DNA of 64,000 nucleotides, taken from Xanthomonas indica (GTDB lineage Bacteria; Pseudomonadota; Gammaproteobacteria; Xanthomonadales; Xanthomonadaceae). The notes under the pieces were generated by a model. The model saw only the letters and a list, made by a program, of their open reading frames with translations. It did not search any database and was not told where the DNA came from. The translations under genes and the position numbers were made by a program. Below, piece by piece: positions 1 to 10,613 of this stretch (the first letter of the stretch is position 1; each line of letters starts with the position of its first letter). The DNA is taken from assembly GCF_040529045.1 (NCBI RefSeq), contig NZ_CP131914.1, positions 790,501 to 854,500 of the forward strand, in the 5' to 3' direction.

Positions 1-1
1 C

Positions 2-3000
2 GACGCACTGGGCCTGCACGCCAGCGGTGCCATCGACAGCCAGGGCGAACTGATCGCCAAGCGCGACCTGCAGCTCGACGCCGCGCGCATCGCCAGCACC
101 GGCCAGCTCGGCAGCCAGAGCGGCCAGGTGACGCTGACCAGCCAGGGCGACCTGACTTTGGGCGGCACCGTCGCCGCCGCCACCGGACTCAGCGCGCGGG
201 CACAGGGCGATCTGCTGCAGGCCGGCACGCTCAGCGCGCAGGCACTGGACCTGCGCGCAGGGCGCGACCTGTCGCTTGGCGGCCAACTCGCCACCACGCA
301 AGGACTGCAGGCGCAGGCGCAGCGCGACCTGCAAGTGAACGGCAGCCTCAGCGCCGGCCAGGACGCCACCCTGCAGGCCGGCGGCACCCTGCGCAGCGGC
401 AACCAGAGCGTGCTGCACAGCGCCGGCGCGCTGCAGTTGAACGGCGCGGCCATCGACAGCCAGGGCACCGTCGACGCCGGCACCACGCTGGCGATGACCA
501 GCACGGGCGATCTCGCACTCGGTGGCCTGGTGCAGTCCGCTTCGACGCTCGACCTACGCGCCACCGGTGCCCTTAACAATGCCGCCCAGGTGGTTGCCGG
601 CACCGACCTGAGCATTACCGCCGCCAGCGCCACCAACAGCGCCAGCGGCATGCTCGCCGCCCTGGGCAATGGCACCTTCACCGTGAGCGGTCTGCTCAGC
701 AACGCCGGCGCGCTGCGTGCGCGCCAGCGCCTGCAACTGGACGTCGGTTCGCTGCAGCAGACCGGCCGCAGCTACGGCGTGCAGCGCCTGGCGCTGACCG
801 CCAATGGCGCCATCGACAACCGCGGCGATCTGATCGCCGGCAGCGCCTTGCGCGTGCAGGCGGCCAGCGTCGCCAGCAGCGGCCAGCTCGGCAGCGAAAC
901 CGGCGACGTGGCCCTGGTCAGCCAGGGCGATCTGACTCTGGGCGGCACCCTGGCCTCGGCCGGCGCCTTCAGCGCACAGGCCGGCGGTGCGCTGACCCAG
1001 AGCGGCGCCTTGAGCGCGGCGACCACGCTGCAACTGCAGGCGCATGGCGACCTGACCGTGGCCGGTACGCTCAACGCCAACCAGGTCGTGCTCGGCAGCG
1101 ACGCCGGCGTGCTCCAGCACGGCACCGTCAGCGGCGCCGACATCGCGCTGCAGGGCCAGCGCATCGACAACGCCGGGCAGACCCTGTCCAGCGGCAATCT
1201 GCGCCTGAGCGGCGGCAACGTCGCCATCGGCGGTGTGGCGGCGGCGGGCGTGCGCGCCGATGGCGGCCTCGGCAACAGCGGCGCGCTGACCCTGCATGCC
1301 GATGGCACGCTCAGCGCCAGCGGCCGTCTGATCGCCGCCGGCAACCTCGCCGCCGATGCCACGCAACTCGCGCTGGCCGGCAGCACCGCCCGCGTCGGCG
1401 GCGATGTCGCGCTGACCGCGAGCGGCGACGTAGATCACCGCGGCGCCGACCTGCTGGCCGGCGGCCTGCTCACCGTGCGCGCCGGTGGCGCGCTGGACAA
1501 CAGCGCGCTCAACGGCGTCGGCGGCACACTACAGGCGGCGGGCCTGGACCTGGGCGCGGCGACGCTGCGCAACGGCAGCGGCAGCCTGGTGCAGAGCGGC
1601 AGCGGCACCACTCGCATCGCCGTCACCGGCGCGTTCGACAACGGCAGCGGCCGTCTGGTCAGCAACGGCAGCGCCCTGCAACTGGGCGCGGCGTCGATCA
1701 ACAACGCGCAAGGGCGCATCGAACACGCCGGTAGCGGCACGCTCACGGTCAGCAGCAGCGGCGCCCTCGGCAATGCCGGCGGTCGCATCCTCACCCAGGG
1801 CCAGCTGCAACTCAGCGCCGGCAGCACGCTCGACAACCAGGGCGGCGCCATTGCCGCGGCCGGCGATGCCAGCGTCACCGCGGCCGGACTGGGCAACGTC
1901 GGCGGCAACGTGTCCGCGCGCGGCCTGAACCTGCAACTGGGCAACGGCGCGCTCGACAACCGTAGCGGCGTGCTGCAGGCCGCCGGCGGCAGCCTCGTGC
2001 TGCGCGCCGACAGCCTCGACAACCGCGGCGGCACGCTGCAGGCGGTGAGCGCCAACGGTGCCGGCGGCGATCTGCGCGCCGATCTGGCGCATGCGCTGAC
2101 CAACGATGGCGGCCTGCTCGGCGCCAGTACCGATCTGGCCCTCAGCGCGGAGAACGTCAGCAACAGCGCCGGCACCCTGCAGGCCGGGCGCGACCTGGCG
2201 TTGACCACGCGTGGCCAGCTCGACAATCACCAGAGCGGCCGCATCGGCGCCGCCCGCGATCTCAGCGTCGCGGTCACCGGTGCGCTGCTCAACAGCGGCG
2301 GCCAGCTCGACAGCGGCAACGCCATGACCCTGTCCGGCGGCCGCATCGACAACAGCCAGGGCAGCATCGCCAACAACGGCGGCGGCCTCACCCGGCTCAC
2401 CACCGGCGGCGAGTTGCGCAACGTCGGCGGCAGCCTGGGCGGGCGCGGCAGCGTCGTGCTCGACGCCGCCAGCATCGCCAACGCCAGCGGGCAACTGGTG
2501 GCCGGCGGCGACCTGATTGCCAACACCAATGCGCTCGACAACCAGGGCGGCAACGCCTACGCCGGCGGCAGCATGCTGTTGCAGCGGAGCGGTGCCACGC
2601 TCGACAACCGCAACGGCAAGATCAAGGCCGAACAGGCGGTGCGCCTGACCCTGCAGAGCCTGAGCAACAGCGGCGGGCAGATCGGCGCCGGCAGCAGCGC
2701 CGGTGGCGCGGGCGACGTGGTCATCGACACCGTCGGCTTCGACGGCGGCGGCAGCATCCTCGGCCAGAACCTGCTCGACCTGACCATCCGTAGCGACTAC
2801 ACCCATCGCGCCGGTGCCGACATCACCAGCAATGGCGATTTCCGCCTGGCGGTGGGCGGCAACTTCGTCAACGCCTCGGCGCTGCAGGCCGGGCGCAGCC
2901 TCGGCATCAATGCCAGCAGCATCAACAATGTGGCCGGCGCCAGCATGCGCTCGGGCAACGTGCAGTTGAACACCGGCGGCAGCGTCACCAACGCCGGCGA

Positions 3001-6000
3001 CCTCTCCGCCAGCGGCAACCTGCAGGTCACTGCCGGGTCGGTGTCCAACACCGGCAGCCTGGTCGGCGGCAACGTGCTGGTGGATACCGGCACCCTGGTC
3101 AATGGCGCCGATCTCGGCGGCGCCACCGACAACGCCGCCTACGGCAGCGCGCTGATCGGCGCCACCAGCGGCATGACCTTGCTGGTGCGCGACCAACTGG
3201 TCAACCGCGACGCGAAGATCTTCAGCCTCGGCAACATCGCCATCGGCGCCGCGCGCGACGGCAACGGTACCCTCACCGCGCGCACCGGCACGCTGGACAA
3301 CGTCTCGGGCAGCATCGAAGCCGATGGCAGCATCCTGATCGCGGCCAATCAGATCAACAATCGGCGGCGCACGATCGCCACGGCGACCTCGGCCATGACC
3401 GCGGACGAGCGCGCCGCGGCGAACCAGGCGATGCCGGAGCAGGAACTGCGCAACGACCCGGAACCTGCTGGTCATCGTGGCCACAATCTCGGGTTGTTCC
3501 GGACCTTCGACGCACAGTCGCGCGAACGCGTGACCGCGGCCAGCGCCGAAGGCCGGATCGTGGCCGGTGGCAACATCGCGCTGTCCGGCAGCGTCGCCAA
3601 CACCGCGTCCACCATCGCGGCGGGCGGCGGCCTGTGGGTCAACCAGCGCGGCGTGTCCGGTCTGGCCGACGGCATGATCGGCGGCAACGAAAGCGTGCTC
3701 AACCAGGCGCTCGCGCTGAAGCAGACGGTGAACTACACCGACACCGAGTACACCGACAGCCCGCGTTCCGGCGGCTGCACGCCGCCCCCGGGCAAGACGG
3801 CCTGCAGTATCGACGACTCCGAATCGCAGTCGGGAACCGGCAGCATCGGCGGCACGCGAGCGTCCGTCGTTGGAACCGGCACACTGCAGAACACATACAT
3901 CGCCCTCGCCGCCAACATGACCGGCGGCCAGGGCGTGGCGATCAACGGCGCCACCATCAGCAACGGCGCGGTCGGCAGCGATGGCCGCAGCATCAGCGGC
4001 GCCGCCTTCAATGCCACCCAGGGTGGCGTCCTGAACCGTCGCGGCGCGCAGAGCGCTGGCGGCGCCGGCGGGATCGCCGTGCAGGCGCAGACCGCGGCCG
4101 CCACCGGCAAGGCTGCGGTCGGCAACCGCATCGTTGCCGCCAGCCTCGATGCCATCCGCATCGACGACGGCCAGGCCACCCTGGCCAACGGCGGCAGCGC
4201 CACTGCGTCCCAGGTCCAGGCCAGCGGCGTGCAGGCCCAGCTCGGCGGTGCCAGCAGCGGCAGCCGCAGCCAGGTCCAGGCCGGCACCGCGCAGGCGGTG
4301 CTCACCGCTGGCACCGTGCCCGGCCAATACCAGCAGGTCGACCCCGGCACCGGCCAGGTGCCGCAAGTGGTCGGCGGCGTCGGTGCGCCGCTGGGTAACA
4401 TCGTGTTGCCGATGGGCGGACTGTATCGCTTGGTCGGCAGCAGCGGCGCCAGCGTCAACACGCTGGGCCGCGCCGCCAACGGCCTGGGCGGGGTCAAGGC
4501 CAACAACAGCGCCCCCGGCCGCCGCTACCTGATCGAGACCGATCCGCGCTTCGTCGACTACAACAACTTCATCAGCAGCGACTACCTGCTCGACAAGCTC
4601 GGCGTGGATCCGCAGTGGACCCAGACCCGCCTGGGCGATGGCTTCTACGAACAGCGTCTGGTCCTGGACCAGATCACCCAGCTCACCGGCCGCCGCTACC
4701 TGGGCAACTATGCCGACGGCGTGGCGCAGTACCGTGCGCTGCTGGACGGCGGCGTGGCCGAGGCCGACGCCTTGCACTTGAGCGTGGGCGTGGCGCTGAC
4801 CGCCGATCAGGTCGCCGCGCTGACCCACGACATCGTGTGGATGGTGGAACAGGAGTATCAGGGCCAGAAGGTGCTGGTGCCGGTGGTGTACCTGTCGTCG
4901 AAGACCGCGCTGACCCTGCGCAGCGACGGCGCGCTGCTGGCCGGCGGCGCGGGAGACACCGTGCTCAACGCCACGGCCGATCTGAGCAACAGCGGCACCA
5001 TCAGCGGCGCCAACGTCAGCGCCACCGCCGGCAACCTGCTCAATCAGGGTCGCATCGCGTCCGGTGGCACGGTGGCACTGCAGGCCAAGCAGGATCTGCT
5101 GAACCTCGGCGGCCAGATCGCCGGTCGCGACGTGCTGCTCAGCGCCGGTCGCGACCTGACCAGCAGCACCAGCGGCGATGCCATGAATGGGCGCTCCAGC
5201 ATCGTGGCGCAGGGCAATCTGCTGCTGCAGGCGGGGCGCGACATCAGCCTCACCGGAACCACGGTCCAGACGGGCAACAGCGCAGCGCTGCAGGCCGGGC
5301 GTGACCTGATCCTGCAACCCACCGCCAGCACGCGGGAGAAGGGGGAGCTGCACGATGGTGTAGGCACCAGCCTGACCATCGGCAACAACCTGTCCCTGCA
5401 GGCCGGCAACGACCTGCAACTGCACGGCGTGACGATCGCCGCCGGCGGCGACGCCGCGTTGCAGGCCGGCCACGACTTGTCGCTGACCCCGGCCACCGAC
5501 GCCAACGGCAAGGCGACGGTGCGCACCAGCATCGATACAGGCGGCAGCCTGCAACTGGCCGCCGGCAACGACCTGACCATTCGCCAGGCGCAGGTTACCG
5601 CCGACGGCAACCTGATCGCTTCCGCCGGCCACGACCTCAACGTGACCTCGGTACTGGGCGACAGCCACACCGTTACCGAGGCGAGCCGCCAGGGCAAGAC
5701 CAAGGTCGTCACCACCACGACCACCCAGGACATCGACCAGCAGTCACTCAACGCTGGCGGCAACCTGGTGTTCAGCGCCGGCCACGACGTCAACCTGACC
5801 GCCGCCAAGCTCGACGCCGGCAACGGCCTGGCCGTGGTCGCCGGCAACGACCTCAACAGCACCACGCTGACCACGGTCGACAGCAGCACCACCCTGGAGA
5901 CGCGCAAGCGCTACAAGCAGACCACCAGCACCCGCGACGAGACCGTCCACGGCACCGAGTTCACCGCTGGCGGCGACATCGCCCTGCAGTCTGGCCACGA

Positions 6001-9000
6001 CGTGAACCTGACCGCGGCCAACGTGTTCACCGACAAGGGCACGCTGGCCGTGTCCGCCGGCAACGACGTCAACCTGCTCGCCGAGCAGGAGCAGCACGAC
6101 GCCGTGCAGGACATGCAGAAGAAGAAAAAGGGCTTCCTGTCCAGCAAGACCACGACGACGCATGACGAGTGGCACGACAGCCTGGCCGTGGGCACGTCGC
6201 TGGACGCTGGCAGCGTGCAGATCAAGGCAGGCAACGACATCGCCGTGGTCGGCTCGACCGTCCTGGCCCAGCAGGACGCGCGACTGGTGGCCGGCAACGA
6301 TGTGGCCATCGTCTCGGCGCAGGACCAGAGCAGCGAAGCGCACAGCAGCGCCCAGAAGAAGTCCGGCTTCAGCGCCAGCTTCTCCGGCGGCGTGGCCAGC
6401 CTCGGCTACGGCAAGTCGCGCAGCAGCAGCGACAGCAGCACCGAGAGCACCACCCAGGTGGCCTCGGCAGTCGGTGCCAAGAACGGCAATCTGCTGATCA
6501 ATGCGGGCGATCACCTGACCATCGGTGCCTCCGACGTCGCCGCCGGCAAGGACCTGACCCTGGTGGCCAAGGACATCGCGCTGCTCGCGGCACAGGACAC
6601 GGTGGACAACCAGTCCAACCAGTCGAGCAAGTCCAGCGGCTTCTCCATCGGCGTGACCTACGACCCGGCCGCGGCGTATCGCAGCGCACGCGACTCGGCG
6701 ACCAGCAACATGCCCGACAGCGGTTCGACCATGGGCAAGCTCAGCCGCCGCGCCGAGGGCGATACGGCCGGCACCGCGGCCGCACTTACCCCAGTGGTGA
6801 TCCAGGCCGGATCGCATAGCTCCACTGCCGGTCAGAACGACAGCACCAGTACCGCGCGGGTGAGCCAGGTCAGCGCCGGCGGCAACCTGACCCTGCTCGC
6901 CAGCGACGGCTCGATCACCAGCCAGGGCACGCAACTGTCGGCCGAGGGCAACGCGCTGTTGCTGGCGAGCCAGAACATCGACCTGGGCGTGGCGCATACC
7001 ACCGAGTCCAGCGGCAACGACAGCCGCGGCAAGGGCTGGAGCTTCAACAATGCGGCGGGCCTGCCGTTCGGCAACTACAACCAGAAGGGCAACGGCAACG
7101 GCCAGACCGATACCATCACCGGCACGCAACTGTCGGTGGGCGGCAACGCCAACCTGAGCACGACCAAGGGCGACATCACCCTGACCGCCAGCAATATCGC
7201 GTCAACGGGCGATGTGACCATGCATGCCGCCGGCGACCTGACCATCCAGAGCGGGCAGGACACCGCCGGCAACGCCAACGTCTCGGACAACAAGGCGATC
7301 GGCACGGTGGTCATCTCCGACACCGAGCGCTTCTCCGGCTATCACACCGAGAAGCACCGCGACGACAACGCCACGGTGACGCAGGTGGCCAGCAGCGTGG
7401 GCAGCCTGGGCGGCAACGTCAACCTGAGCGCAGGCGGCACCTACACGCAGAGCGCCAGCAACGTGGTCGCGGCCAAGGACGTGGACGTGACTGCCGCGTC
7501 GATCCAACTGCTCACCGCCAACGACAGCCATGCCGCGTCCTCGCAGGACGACACGCTGAAGATCGGTGCGTTCGCGCGGGTGAAGTCGCCACTGATCGAC
7601 CTGATCAACAACGTCGATGCGGCGCGCAACTCCGACGGCAGGCTGTCGGCGATGCAGGGCATGGCGGCAGTGGCCAACGGCTATCAGGCCGCCAGTGCGA
7701 TCAGCAGCATCGCGCAAAACGGTGGCAGCGGCGCGCTGGTCAGCGTGGAAGCGGGCGTGGGCTATGCCACCAGCACGGAGAAGTACAAAGCCGGCAGCCA
7801 GACCGCGCAAGGCTCGACCATCAGCGGCGGCGGCAACGTCAGCCTGACCAGCACCAGCGGCGACCTGCACGTGGTGCAGGGCAACCTGAAGGCCGGCGAC
7901 ACCCTGAGCCTGGACGCAGCGCGCGACCTGGTGCTGGAAGCAGGCAACTCCTCGGGTTCGGAACAGAGCAAGGGCAGCAATGCTGGGTTGGAAGTGGGCG
8001 TGGGCGCATCGGTCGGCGCGCAGACCGGCGTCTATGCCTATGTGCAGGCCAGCGTCGGCAGCCATTCCTCCAACGCCGACAGCGCCACGTGGAAGAACAC
8101 GGAGCTGGCCGCGCAGAACATCGCCCTCACCTCGAAGGGCGACACCACGCTGCGCGGCGCAGTAGCCAAGGCCGACCGCATCGACGTGCAGACCGGCGGC
8201 GATCTGACCATCGAGTCGCTGCAGGACACCTCGAACATCCAGTCCAAGGAGAGCGGCTATGGCGGCCGCATCCAGGTGTCCTTCGGCACCGCCTGGGACG
8301 CCAGCGGCTACGCCAGCACCGCCAACGCCAACGGCACCTCCTCCGGCGTGACCGAACAGTCGGGCCTGTTCGCCGGCAAGGGGGGCTACCACGTCGATGC
8401 GGGCAATGTGAACCTGGTCGGCGGCGCCATCGCCAGCACCAATGCGGACAATAGCGAACTGACCGCCACCTCGCTGACCTTCAGCGACCTGCAGAACCGG
8501 ATGGGCTACTCGGCCAGTTCTGGCAGCCTCGCTGGCGGGTTCGGTAGTAGCGGTACTGGTCAATCGTCTACCGGGGCCGATGGCAGCACGGTGGGCGGGC
8601 AGGCACGAGACATCGGCAACACGATTGCCAACGGCAACTACGGCTCAGTCAACAGCGGCGGGCTGGGCGGCGGGCTGCCGATGTCCCAGAGCGGCAACGA
8701 CAGCACGACCACGCGCGCCACGCTGACCGAAGGCAACATCACGATCGGCGGCAAGCGCACCACGGCGGCTGAGACGGGCATCAACACCGATGCCAGCAAG
8801 GCGACCGAGGCGCTGGCGACGCTGCCGGACGTGCGCAAGGTGTTGGCCGAACAGCAGGCCATGGGCGCGGCCGCCGGGACCGTGCTGGAGACCAGTCGGC
8901 AGGTGGCAGGTGACATCGCAGCCAACGCGGCACAAAAGACTGCCGAGGCGCGCGATGCCTACCTGGAAGGCCTGAACGGCGATCAACAAGCGGCGTTCGC

Positions 9001-10606
9001 GAAGCTGGACCCAACTCAGCAGCAGGATCTGTTGCTGAGCCAGAGTGCAGCCTACCGAGATGCCTATACCAGCCAAACCCAATGGGGCACGGGTGGCGAG
9101 TACAGCCGCGCCTTGCAGGCAGTGACCACCGCACTGGTGGGCGGGGTGTCGGGCCAGAGCGGCACGCAGGCGGCAAGCAACGCGCTGGCGCCGTACGCGG
9201 CGCAACTGATCGGGCGGACCTTCGATGGCGACCACGGCAGCGACCCGAATGCGGCAGCGCAATTGCTCTCGCATGCGCTGCTGGGTGCTGTGCTGGCCGA
9301 GGCCAACGGCAGTTCGGCCGCAGGCGGTGCACTGGTCGGCGCCGGTGGTGAGCTGGCGGCCCAGTACCTGACAAAGACGCTCTACGGCGCCGACGCCAAG
9401 CCGAGCGACCTGTCAGAGCAGGACAAGCAGACGATTCTGGCACTGTCGCAGGCGGTTGGCGCGCTGGTCGGCGGGATCACGGGCGGAAGCTTGAATGACA
9501 CCGCCGTCGGCAGTGCGATCACGCGCAATGCGGTCGAAAACAACCGCATGCTGACGGACATAGAAATCAATCGGATCAAGGAACTAAGCAAGGGTGATAC
9601 CGCCGAAGAGGCACGGCTCACTGCAGCCGCATGCGCGCTAGTGAAATGCTCTGCTCAATATGCGGATGGTAGTGAAGAACAAAAATTCTGGGCAGCTGTT
9701 GAAGCCGCGGGTGTTCCGCTCAAAGACGAGCAAGATCTGCTGTCGACGCAGACGTACAAAAATTTCGGCACAAGTCTCGCAGCAAAAACGGGCAAAGCGC
9801 CTGACGAGCAACTGTTCGACTATGGGGTGTTGGATGTAGCGACAGATGCTACGACGAAGTGGGATAACAGCAATGGACATCCCTTTGCGCGCTTGGGCGG
9901 TGCATTACAAGCAGCAACGGGCGCAGCAGCCATGTCCGCAGGTAGCGGAGGATGCTTAGAGACCGCCATTTCTTGTGTACTTATACCTTGGGGTGCAGAT
10001 CAGACTGCCGCCGGCTTTGAAACGGCGGCAACGGGTGAAGCGACGTCCACGTTAGGTGGAATGCTACTCAGCAAAACAGGGCTGCCCACGCCTTATGCAG
10101 AAGCGCTCTATTCCCTAATTGGATTTGTTCCATCTGGCGCGGTTCCCAGTTTGGGTAGATCAGCGGGGACTCTGCCGATAAAAAATCTCGAGCCAGTAGA
10201 TGCAGTGGTAGATGATGCCGCACGCCTTGGATTGGGAACGCCAAACAACTTGTTGCCGGATGCAATATGGGGCGATGGTATGATCAATCACCCTGTGCGA
10301 GTAAATAACCGAGTGTTGGAAAACCCTCGTATTGGTAGCGCCAACAAATTGGATGATGGACAACACGGCTTCAGTGATTTTATTGATAACTATGCAGATG
10401 ATGCATCTGTATTTAGCATACCAGTCAGGGGGCCTAAAGGTGTAATACTAGGAACCGCGGAGCTGAGACAATTGGAAGGATCCAATAGAGGCGTGAACGG
10501 TGTCTTCGAATGGATTGTTGACAGTGATGGAGTGACGCATAGGCGATTTATCCCTGGTGGGAAAGTTACAGGCTATCCTAATCAGACGCCCAGCAGAGGA
10601 AAGTAG
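2..10606 (+). CDS. CdiA/FhaB-type hemagglutinin-repeat toxin, 5' partial
   Basis: The frame is open from base 2, so about 3,534 residues are visible; the signal peptide and secretion domain lie outside the window. Bases 2-3360 and about 5000-8500 encode beta-helix FHA repeats of about 20 residues (DLxLGGxLxAxxxLxAxAxGDL style). A non-repeat block at about 4530-4900 (YLIETDPRF, then LGDGFYEQRL) is the segment typically found between the FHA-1 and FHA-2 regions of CdiA/FhaB. An Ala/Gly-rich pretoxin region follows, and a VENN motif at 9533-9544. After VENN about 354 residues remain; their codons are clearly more AT-rich than the rest, and the end reads THRRFIPGGKVTGYPN. By family knowledge such proteins are exported by an outer-membrane CdiB/FhaC partner (not seen) and deliver the C-terminal tip into neighbouring bacteria. 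The tip's activity is not recognised. An immunity candidate starts 7 bases downstream. Confidence 0.9.
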   Translation, partial: DALGLHASGAIDSQGELIAKRDLQLDAARIASTGQLGSQSGQVTLTSQGDLTLGGTVAAATGLSARAQGDLLQAGTLSAQALDLRAGRDLSLGGQLATTQGLQAQAQRDLQVNGSLSAGQDATLQAGGTLRSGNQSVLHSAGALQLNGAAIDSQGTVDAGTTLAMTSTGDLALGGLVQSASTLDLRATGALNNAAQVVAGTDLSITAASATNSASGMLAALGNGTFTVSGLLSNAGALRARQRLQLDVGSLQQTGRSYGVQRLALTANGAIDNRGDLIAGSALRVQAASVASSGQLGSETGDVALVSQGDLTLGGTLASAGAFSAQAGGALTQSGALSAATTLQLQAHGDLTVAGTLNANQVVLGSDAGVLQHGTVSGADIALQGQRIDNAGQTLSSGNLRLSGGNVAIGGVAAAGVRADGGLGNSGALTLHADGTLSASGRLIAAGNLAADATQLALAGSTARVGGDVALTASGDVDHRGADLLAGGLLTVRAGGALDNSALNGVGGTLQAAGLDLGAATLRNGSGSLVQSGSGTTRIAVTGAFDNGSGRLVSNGSALQLGAASINNAQGRIEHAGSGTLTVSSSGALGNAGGRILTQGQLQLSAGSTLDNQGGAIAAAGDASVTAAGLGNVGGNVSARGLNLQLGNGALDNRSGVLQAAGGSLVLRADSLDNRGGTLQAVSANGAGGDLRADLAHALTNDGGLLGASTDLALSAENVSNSAGTLQAGRDLALTTRGQLDNHQSGRIGAARDLSVAVTGALLNSGGQLDSGNAMTLSGGRIDNSQGSIANNGGGLTRLTTGGELRNVGGSLGGRGSVVLDAASIANASGQLVAGGDLIANTNALDNQGGNAYAGGSMLLQRSGATLDNRNGKIKAEQAVRLTLQSLSNSGGQIGAGSSAGGAGDVVIDTVGFDGGGSILGQNLLDLTIRSDYTHRAGADITSNGDFRLAVGGNFVNASALQAGRSLGINASSINNVAGASMRSGNVQLNTGGSVTNAGDLSASGNLQVTAGSVSNTGSLVGGNVLVDTGTLVNGADLGGATDNAAYGSALIGATSGMTLLVRDQLVNRDAKIFSLGNIAIGAARDGNGTLTARTGTLDNVSGSIEADGSILIAANQINNRRRTIATATSAMTADERAAANQAMPEQELRNDPEPAGHRGHNLGLFRTFDAQSRERVTAASAEGRIVAGGNIALSGSVANTASTIAAGGGLWVNQRGVSGLADGMIGGNESVLNQALALKQTVNYTDTEYTDSPRSGGCTPPPGKTACSIDDSESQSGTGSIGGTRASVVGTGTLQNTYIALAANMTGGQGVAINGATISNGAVGSDGRSISGAAFNATQGGVLNRRGAQSAGGAGGIAVQAQTAAATGKAAVGNRIVAASLDAIRIDDGQATLANGGSATASQVQASGVQAQLGGASSGSRSQVQAGTAQAVLTAGTVPGQYQQVDPGTGQVPQVVGGVGAPLGNIVLPMGGLYRLVGSSGASVNTLGRAANGLGGVKANNSAPGRRYLIETDPRFVDYNNFISSDYLLDKLGVDPQWTQTRLGDGFYEQRLVLDQITQLTGRRYLGNYADGVAQYRALLDGGVAEADALHLSVGVALTADQVAALTHDIVWMVEQEYQGQKVLVPVVYLSSKTALTLRSDGALLAGGAGDTVLNATADLSNSGTISGANVSATAGNLLNQGRIASGGTVALQAKQDLLNLGGQIAGRDVLLSAGRDLTSSTSGDAMNGRSSIVAQGNLLLQAGRDISLTGTTVQTGNSAALQAGRDLILQPTASTREKGELHDGVGTSLTIGNNLSLQAGNDLQLHGVTIAAGGDAALQAGHDLSLTPATDANGKATVRTSIDTGGSLQLAAGNDLTIRQAQVTADGNLIASAGHDLNVTSVLGDSHTVTEASRQGKTKVVTTTTTQDIDQQSLNAGGNLVFSAGHDVNLTAAKLDAGNGLAVVAGNDLNSTTLTTVDSSTTLETRKRYKQTTSTRDETVHGTEFTAGGDIALQSGHDVNLTAANVFTDKGTLAVSAGNDVNLLAEQEQHDAVQDMQKKKKGFLSSKTTTTHDEWHDSLAVGTSLDAGSVQIKAGNDIAVVGSTVLAQQDARLVAGNDVAIVSAQDQSSEAHSSAQKKSGFSASFSGGVASLGYGKSRSSSDSSTESTTQVASAVGAKNGNLLINAGDHLTIGASDVAAGKDLTLVAKDIALLAAQDTVDNQSNQSSKSSGFSIGVTYDPAAAYRSARDSATSNMPDSGSTMGKLSRRAEGDTAGTAAALTPVVIQAGSHSSTAGQNDSTSTARVSQVSAGGNLTLLASDGSITSQGTQLSAEGNALLLASQNIDLGVAHTTESSGNDSRGKGWSFNNAAGLPFGNYNQKGNGNGQTDTITGTQLSVGGNANLSTTKGDITLTASNIASTGDVTMHAAGDLTIQSGQDTAGNANVSDNKAIGTVVISDTERFSGYHTEKHRDDNATVTQVASSVGSLGGNVNLSAGGTYTQSASNVVAAKDVDVTAASIQLLTANDSHAASSQDDTLKIGAFARVKSPLIDLINNVDAARNSDGRLSAMQGMAAVANGYQAASAISSIAQNGGSGALVSVEAGVGYATSTEKYKAGSQTAQGSTISGGGNVSLTSTSGDLHVVQGNLKAGDTLSLDAARDLVLEAGNSSGSEQSKGSNAGLEVGVGASVGAQTGVYAYVQASVGSHSSNADSATWKNTELAAQNIALTSKGDTTLRGAVAKADRIDVQTGGDLTIESLQDTSNIQSKESGYGGRIQVSFGTAWDASGYASTANANGTSSGVTEQSGLFAGKGGYHVDAGNVNLVGGAIASTNADNSELTATSLTFSDLQNRMGYSASSGSLAGGFGSSGTGQSSTGADGSTVGGQARDIGNTIANGNYGSVNSGGLGGGLPMSQSGNDSTTTRATLTEGNITIGGKRTTAAETGINTDASKATEALATLPDVRKVLAEQQAMGAAAGTVLETSRQVAGDIAANAAQKTAEARDAYLEGLNGDQQAAFAKLDPTQQQDLLLSQSAAYRDAYTSQTQWGTGGEYSRALQAVTTALVGGVSGQSGTQAASNALAPYAAQLIGRTFDGDHGSDPNAAAQLLSHALLGAVLAEANGSSAAGGALVGAGGELAAQYLTKTLYGADAKPSDLSEQDKQTILALSQAVGALVGGITGGSLNDTAVGSAITRNAVENNRMLTDIEINRIKELSKGDTAEEARLTAAACALVKCSAQYADGSEEQKFWAAVEAAGVPLKDEQDLLSTQTYKNFGTSLAAKTGKAPDEQLFDYGVLDVATDATTKWDNSNGHPFARLGGALQAATGAAAMSAGSGGCLETAISCVLIPWGADQTAAGFETAATGEATSTLGGMLLSKTGLPTPYAEALYSLIGFVPSGAVPSLGRSAGTLPIKNLEPVDAVVDDAARLGLGTPNNLLPDAIWGDGMINHPVRVNNRVLENPRIGSANKLDDGQHGFSDFIDNYADDASVFSIPVRGPKGVILGTAELRQLEGSNRGVNGVFEWIVDSDGVTHRRFIPGGKVTGYPNQTPSRGK

Positions 10607-10613
10607 TAAATTT

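Noticed and set aside
1529-5668. 1,379-codon open frame on the minus strand inside the CdiA-like gene
   Set aside because: It mirrors the GC-rich repeat coding of the plus strand, has a repetitive Ala/Gly/His-rich composition and no family likeness.
10557-10613. Earlier ATG for the immunity gene, overlapping the toxin end
   Set aside because: The ATG at 10614 has a good ribosome site and starts the conserved-looking sequence.
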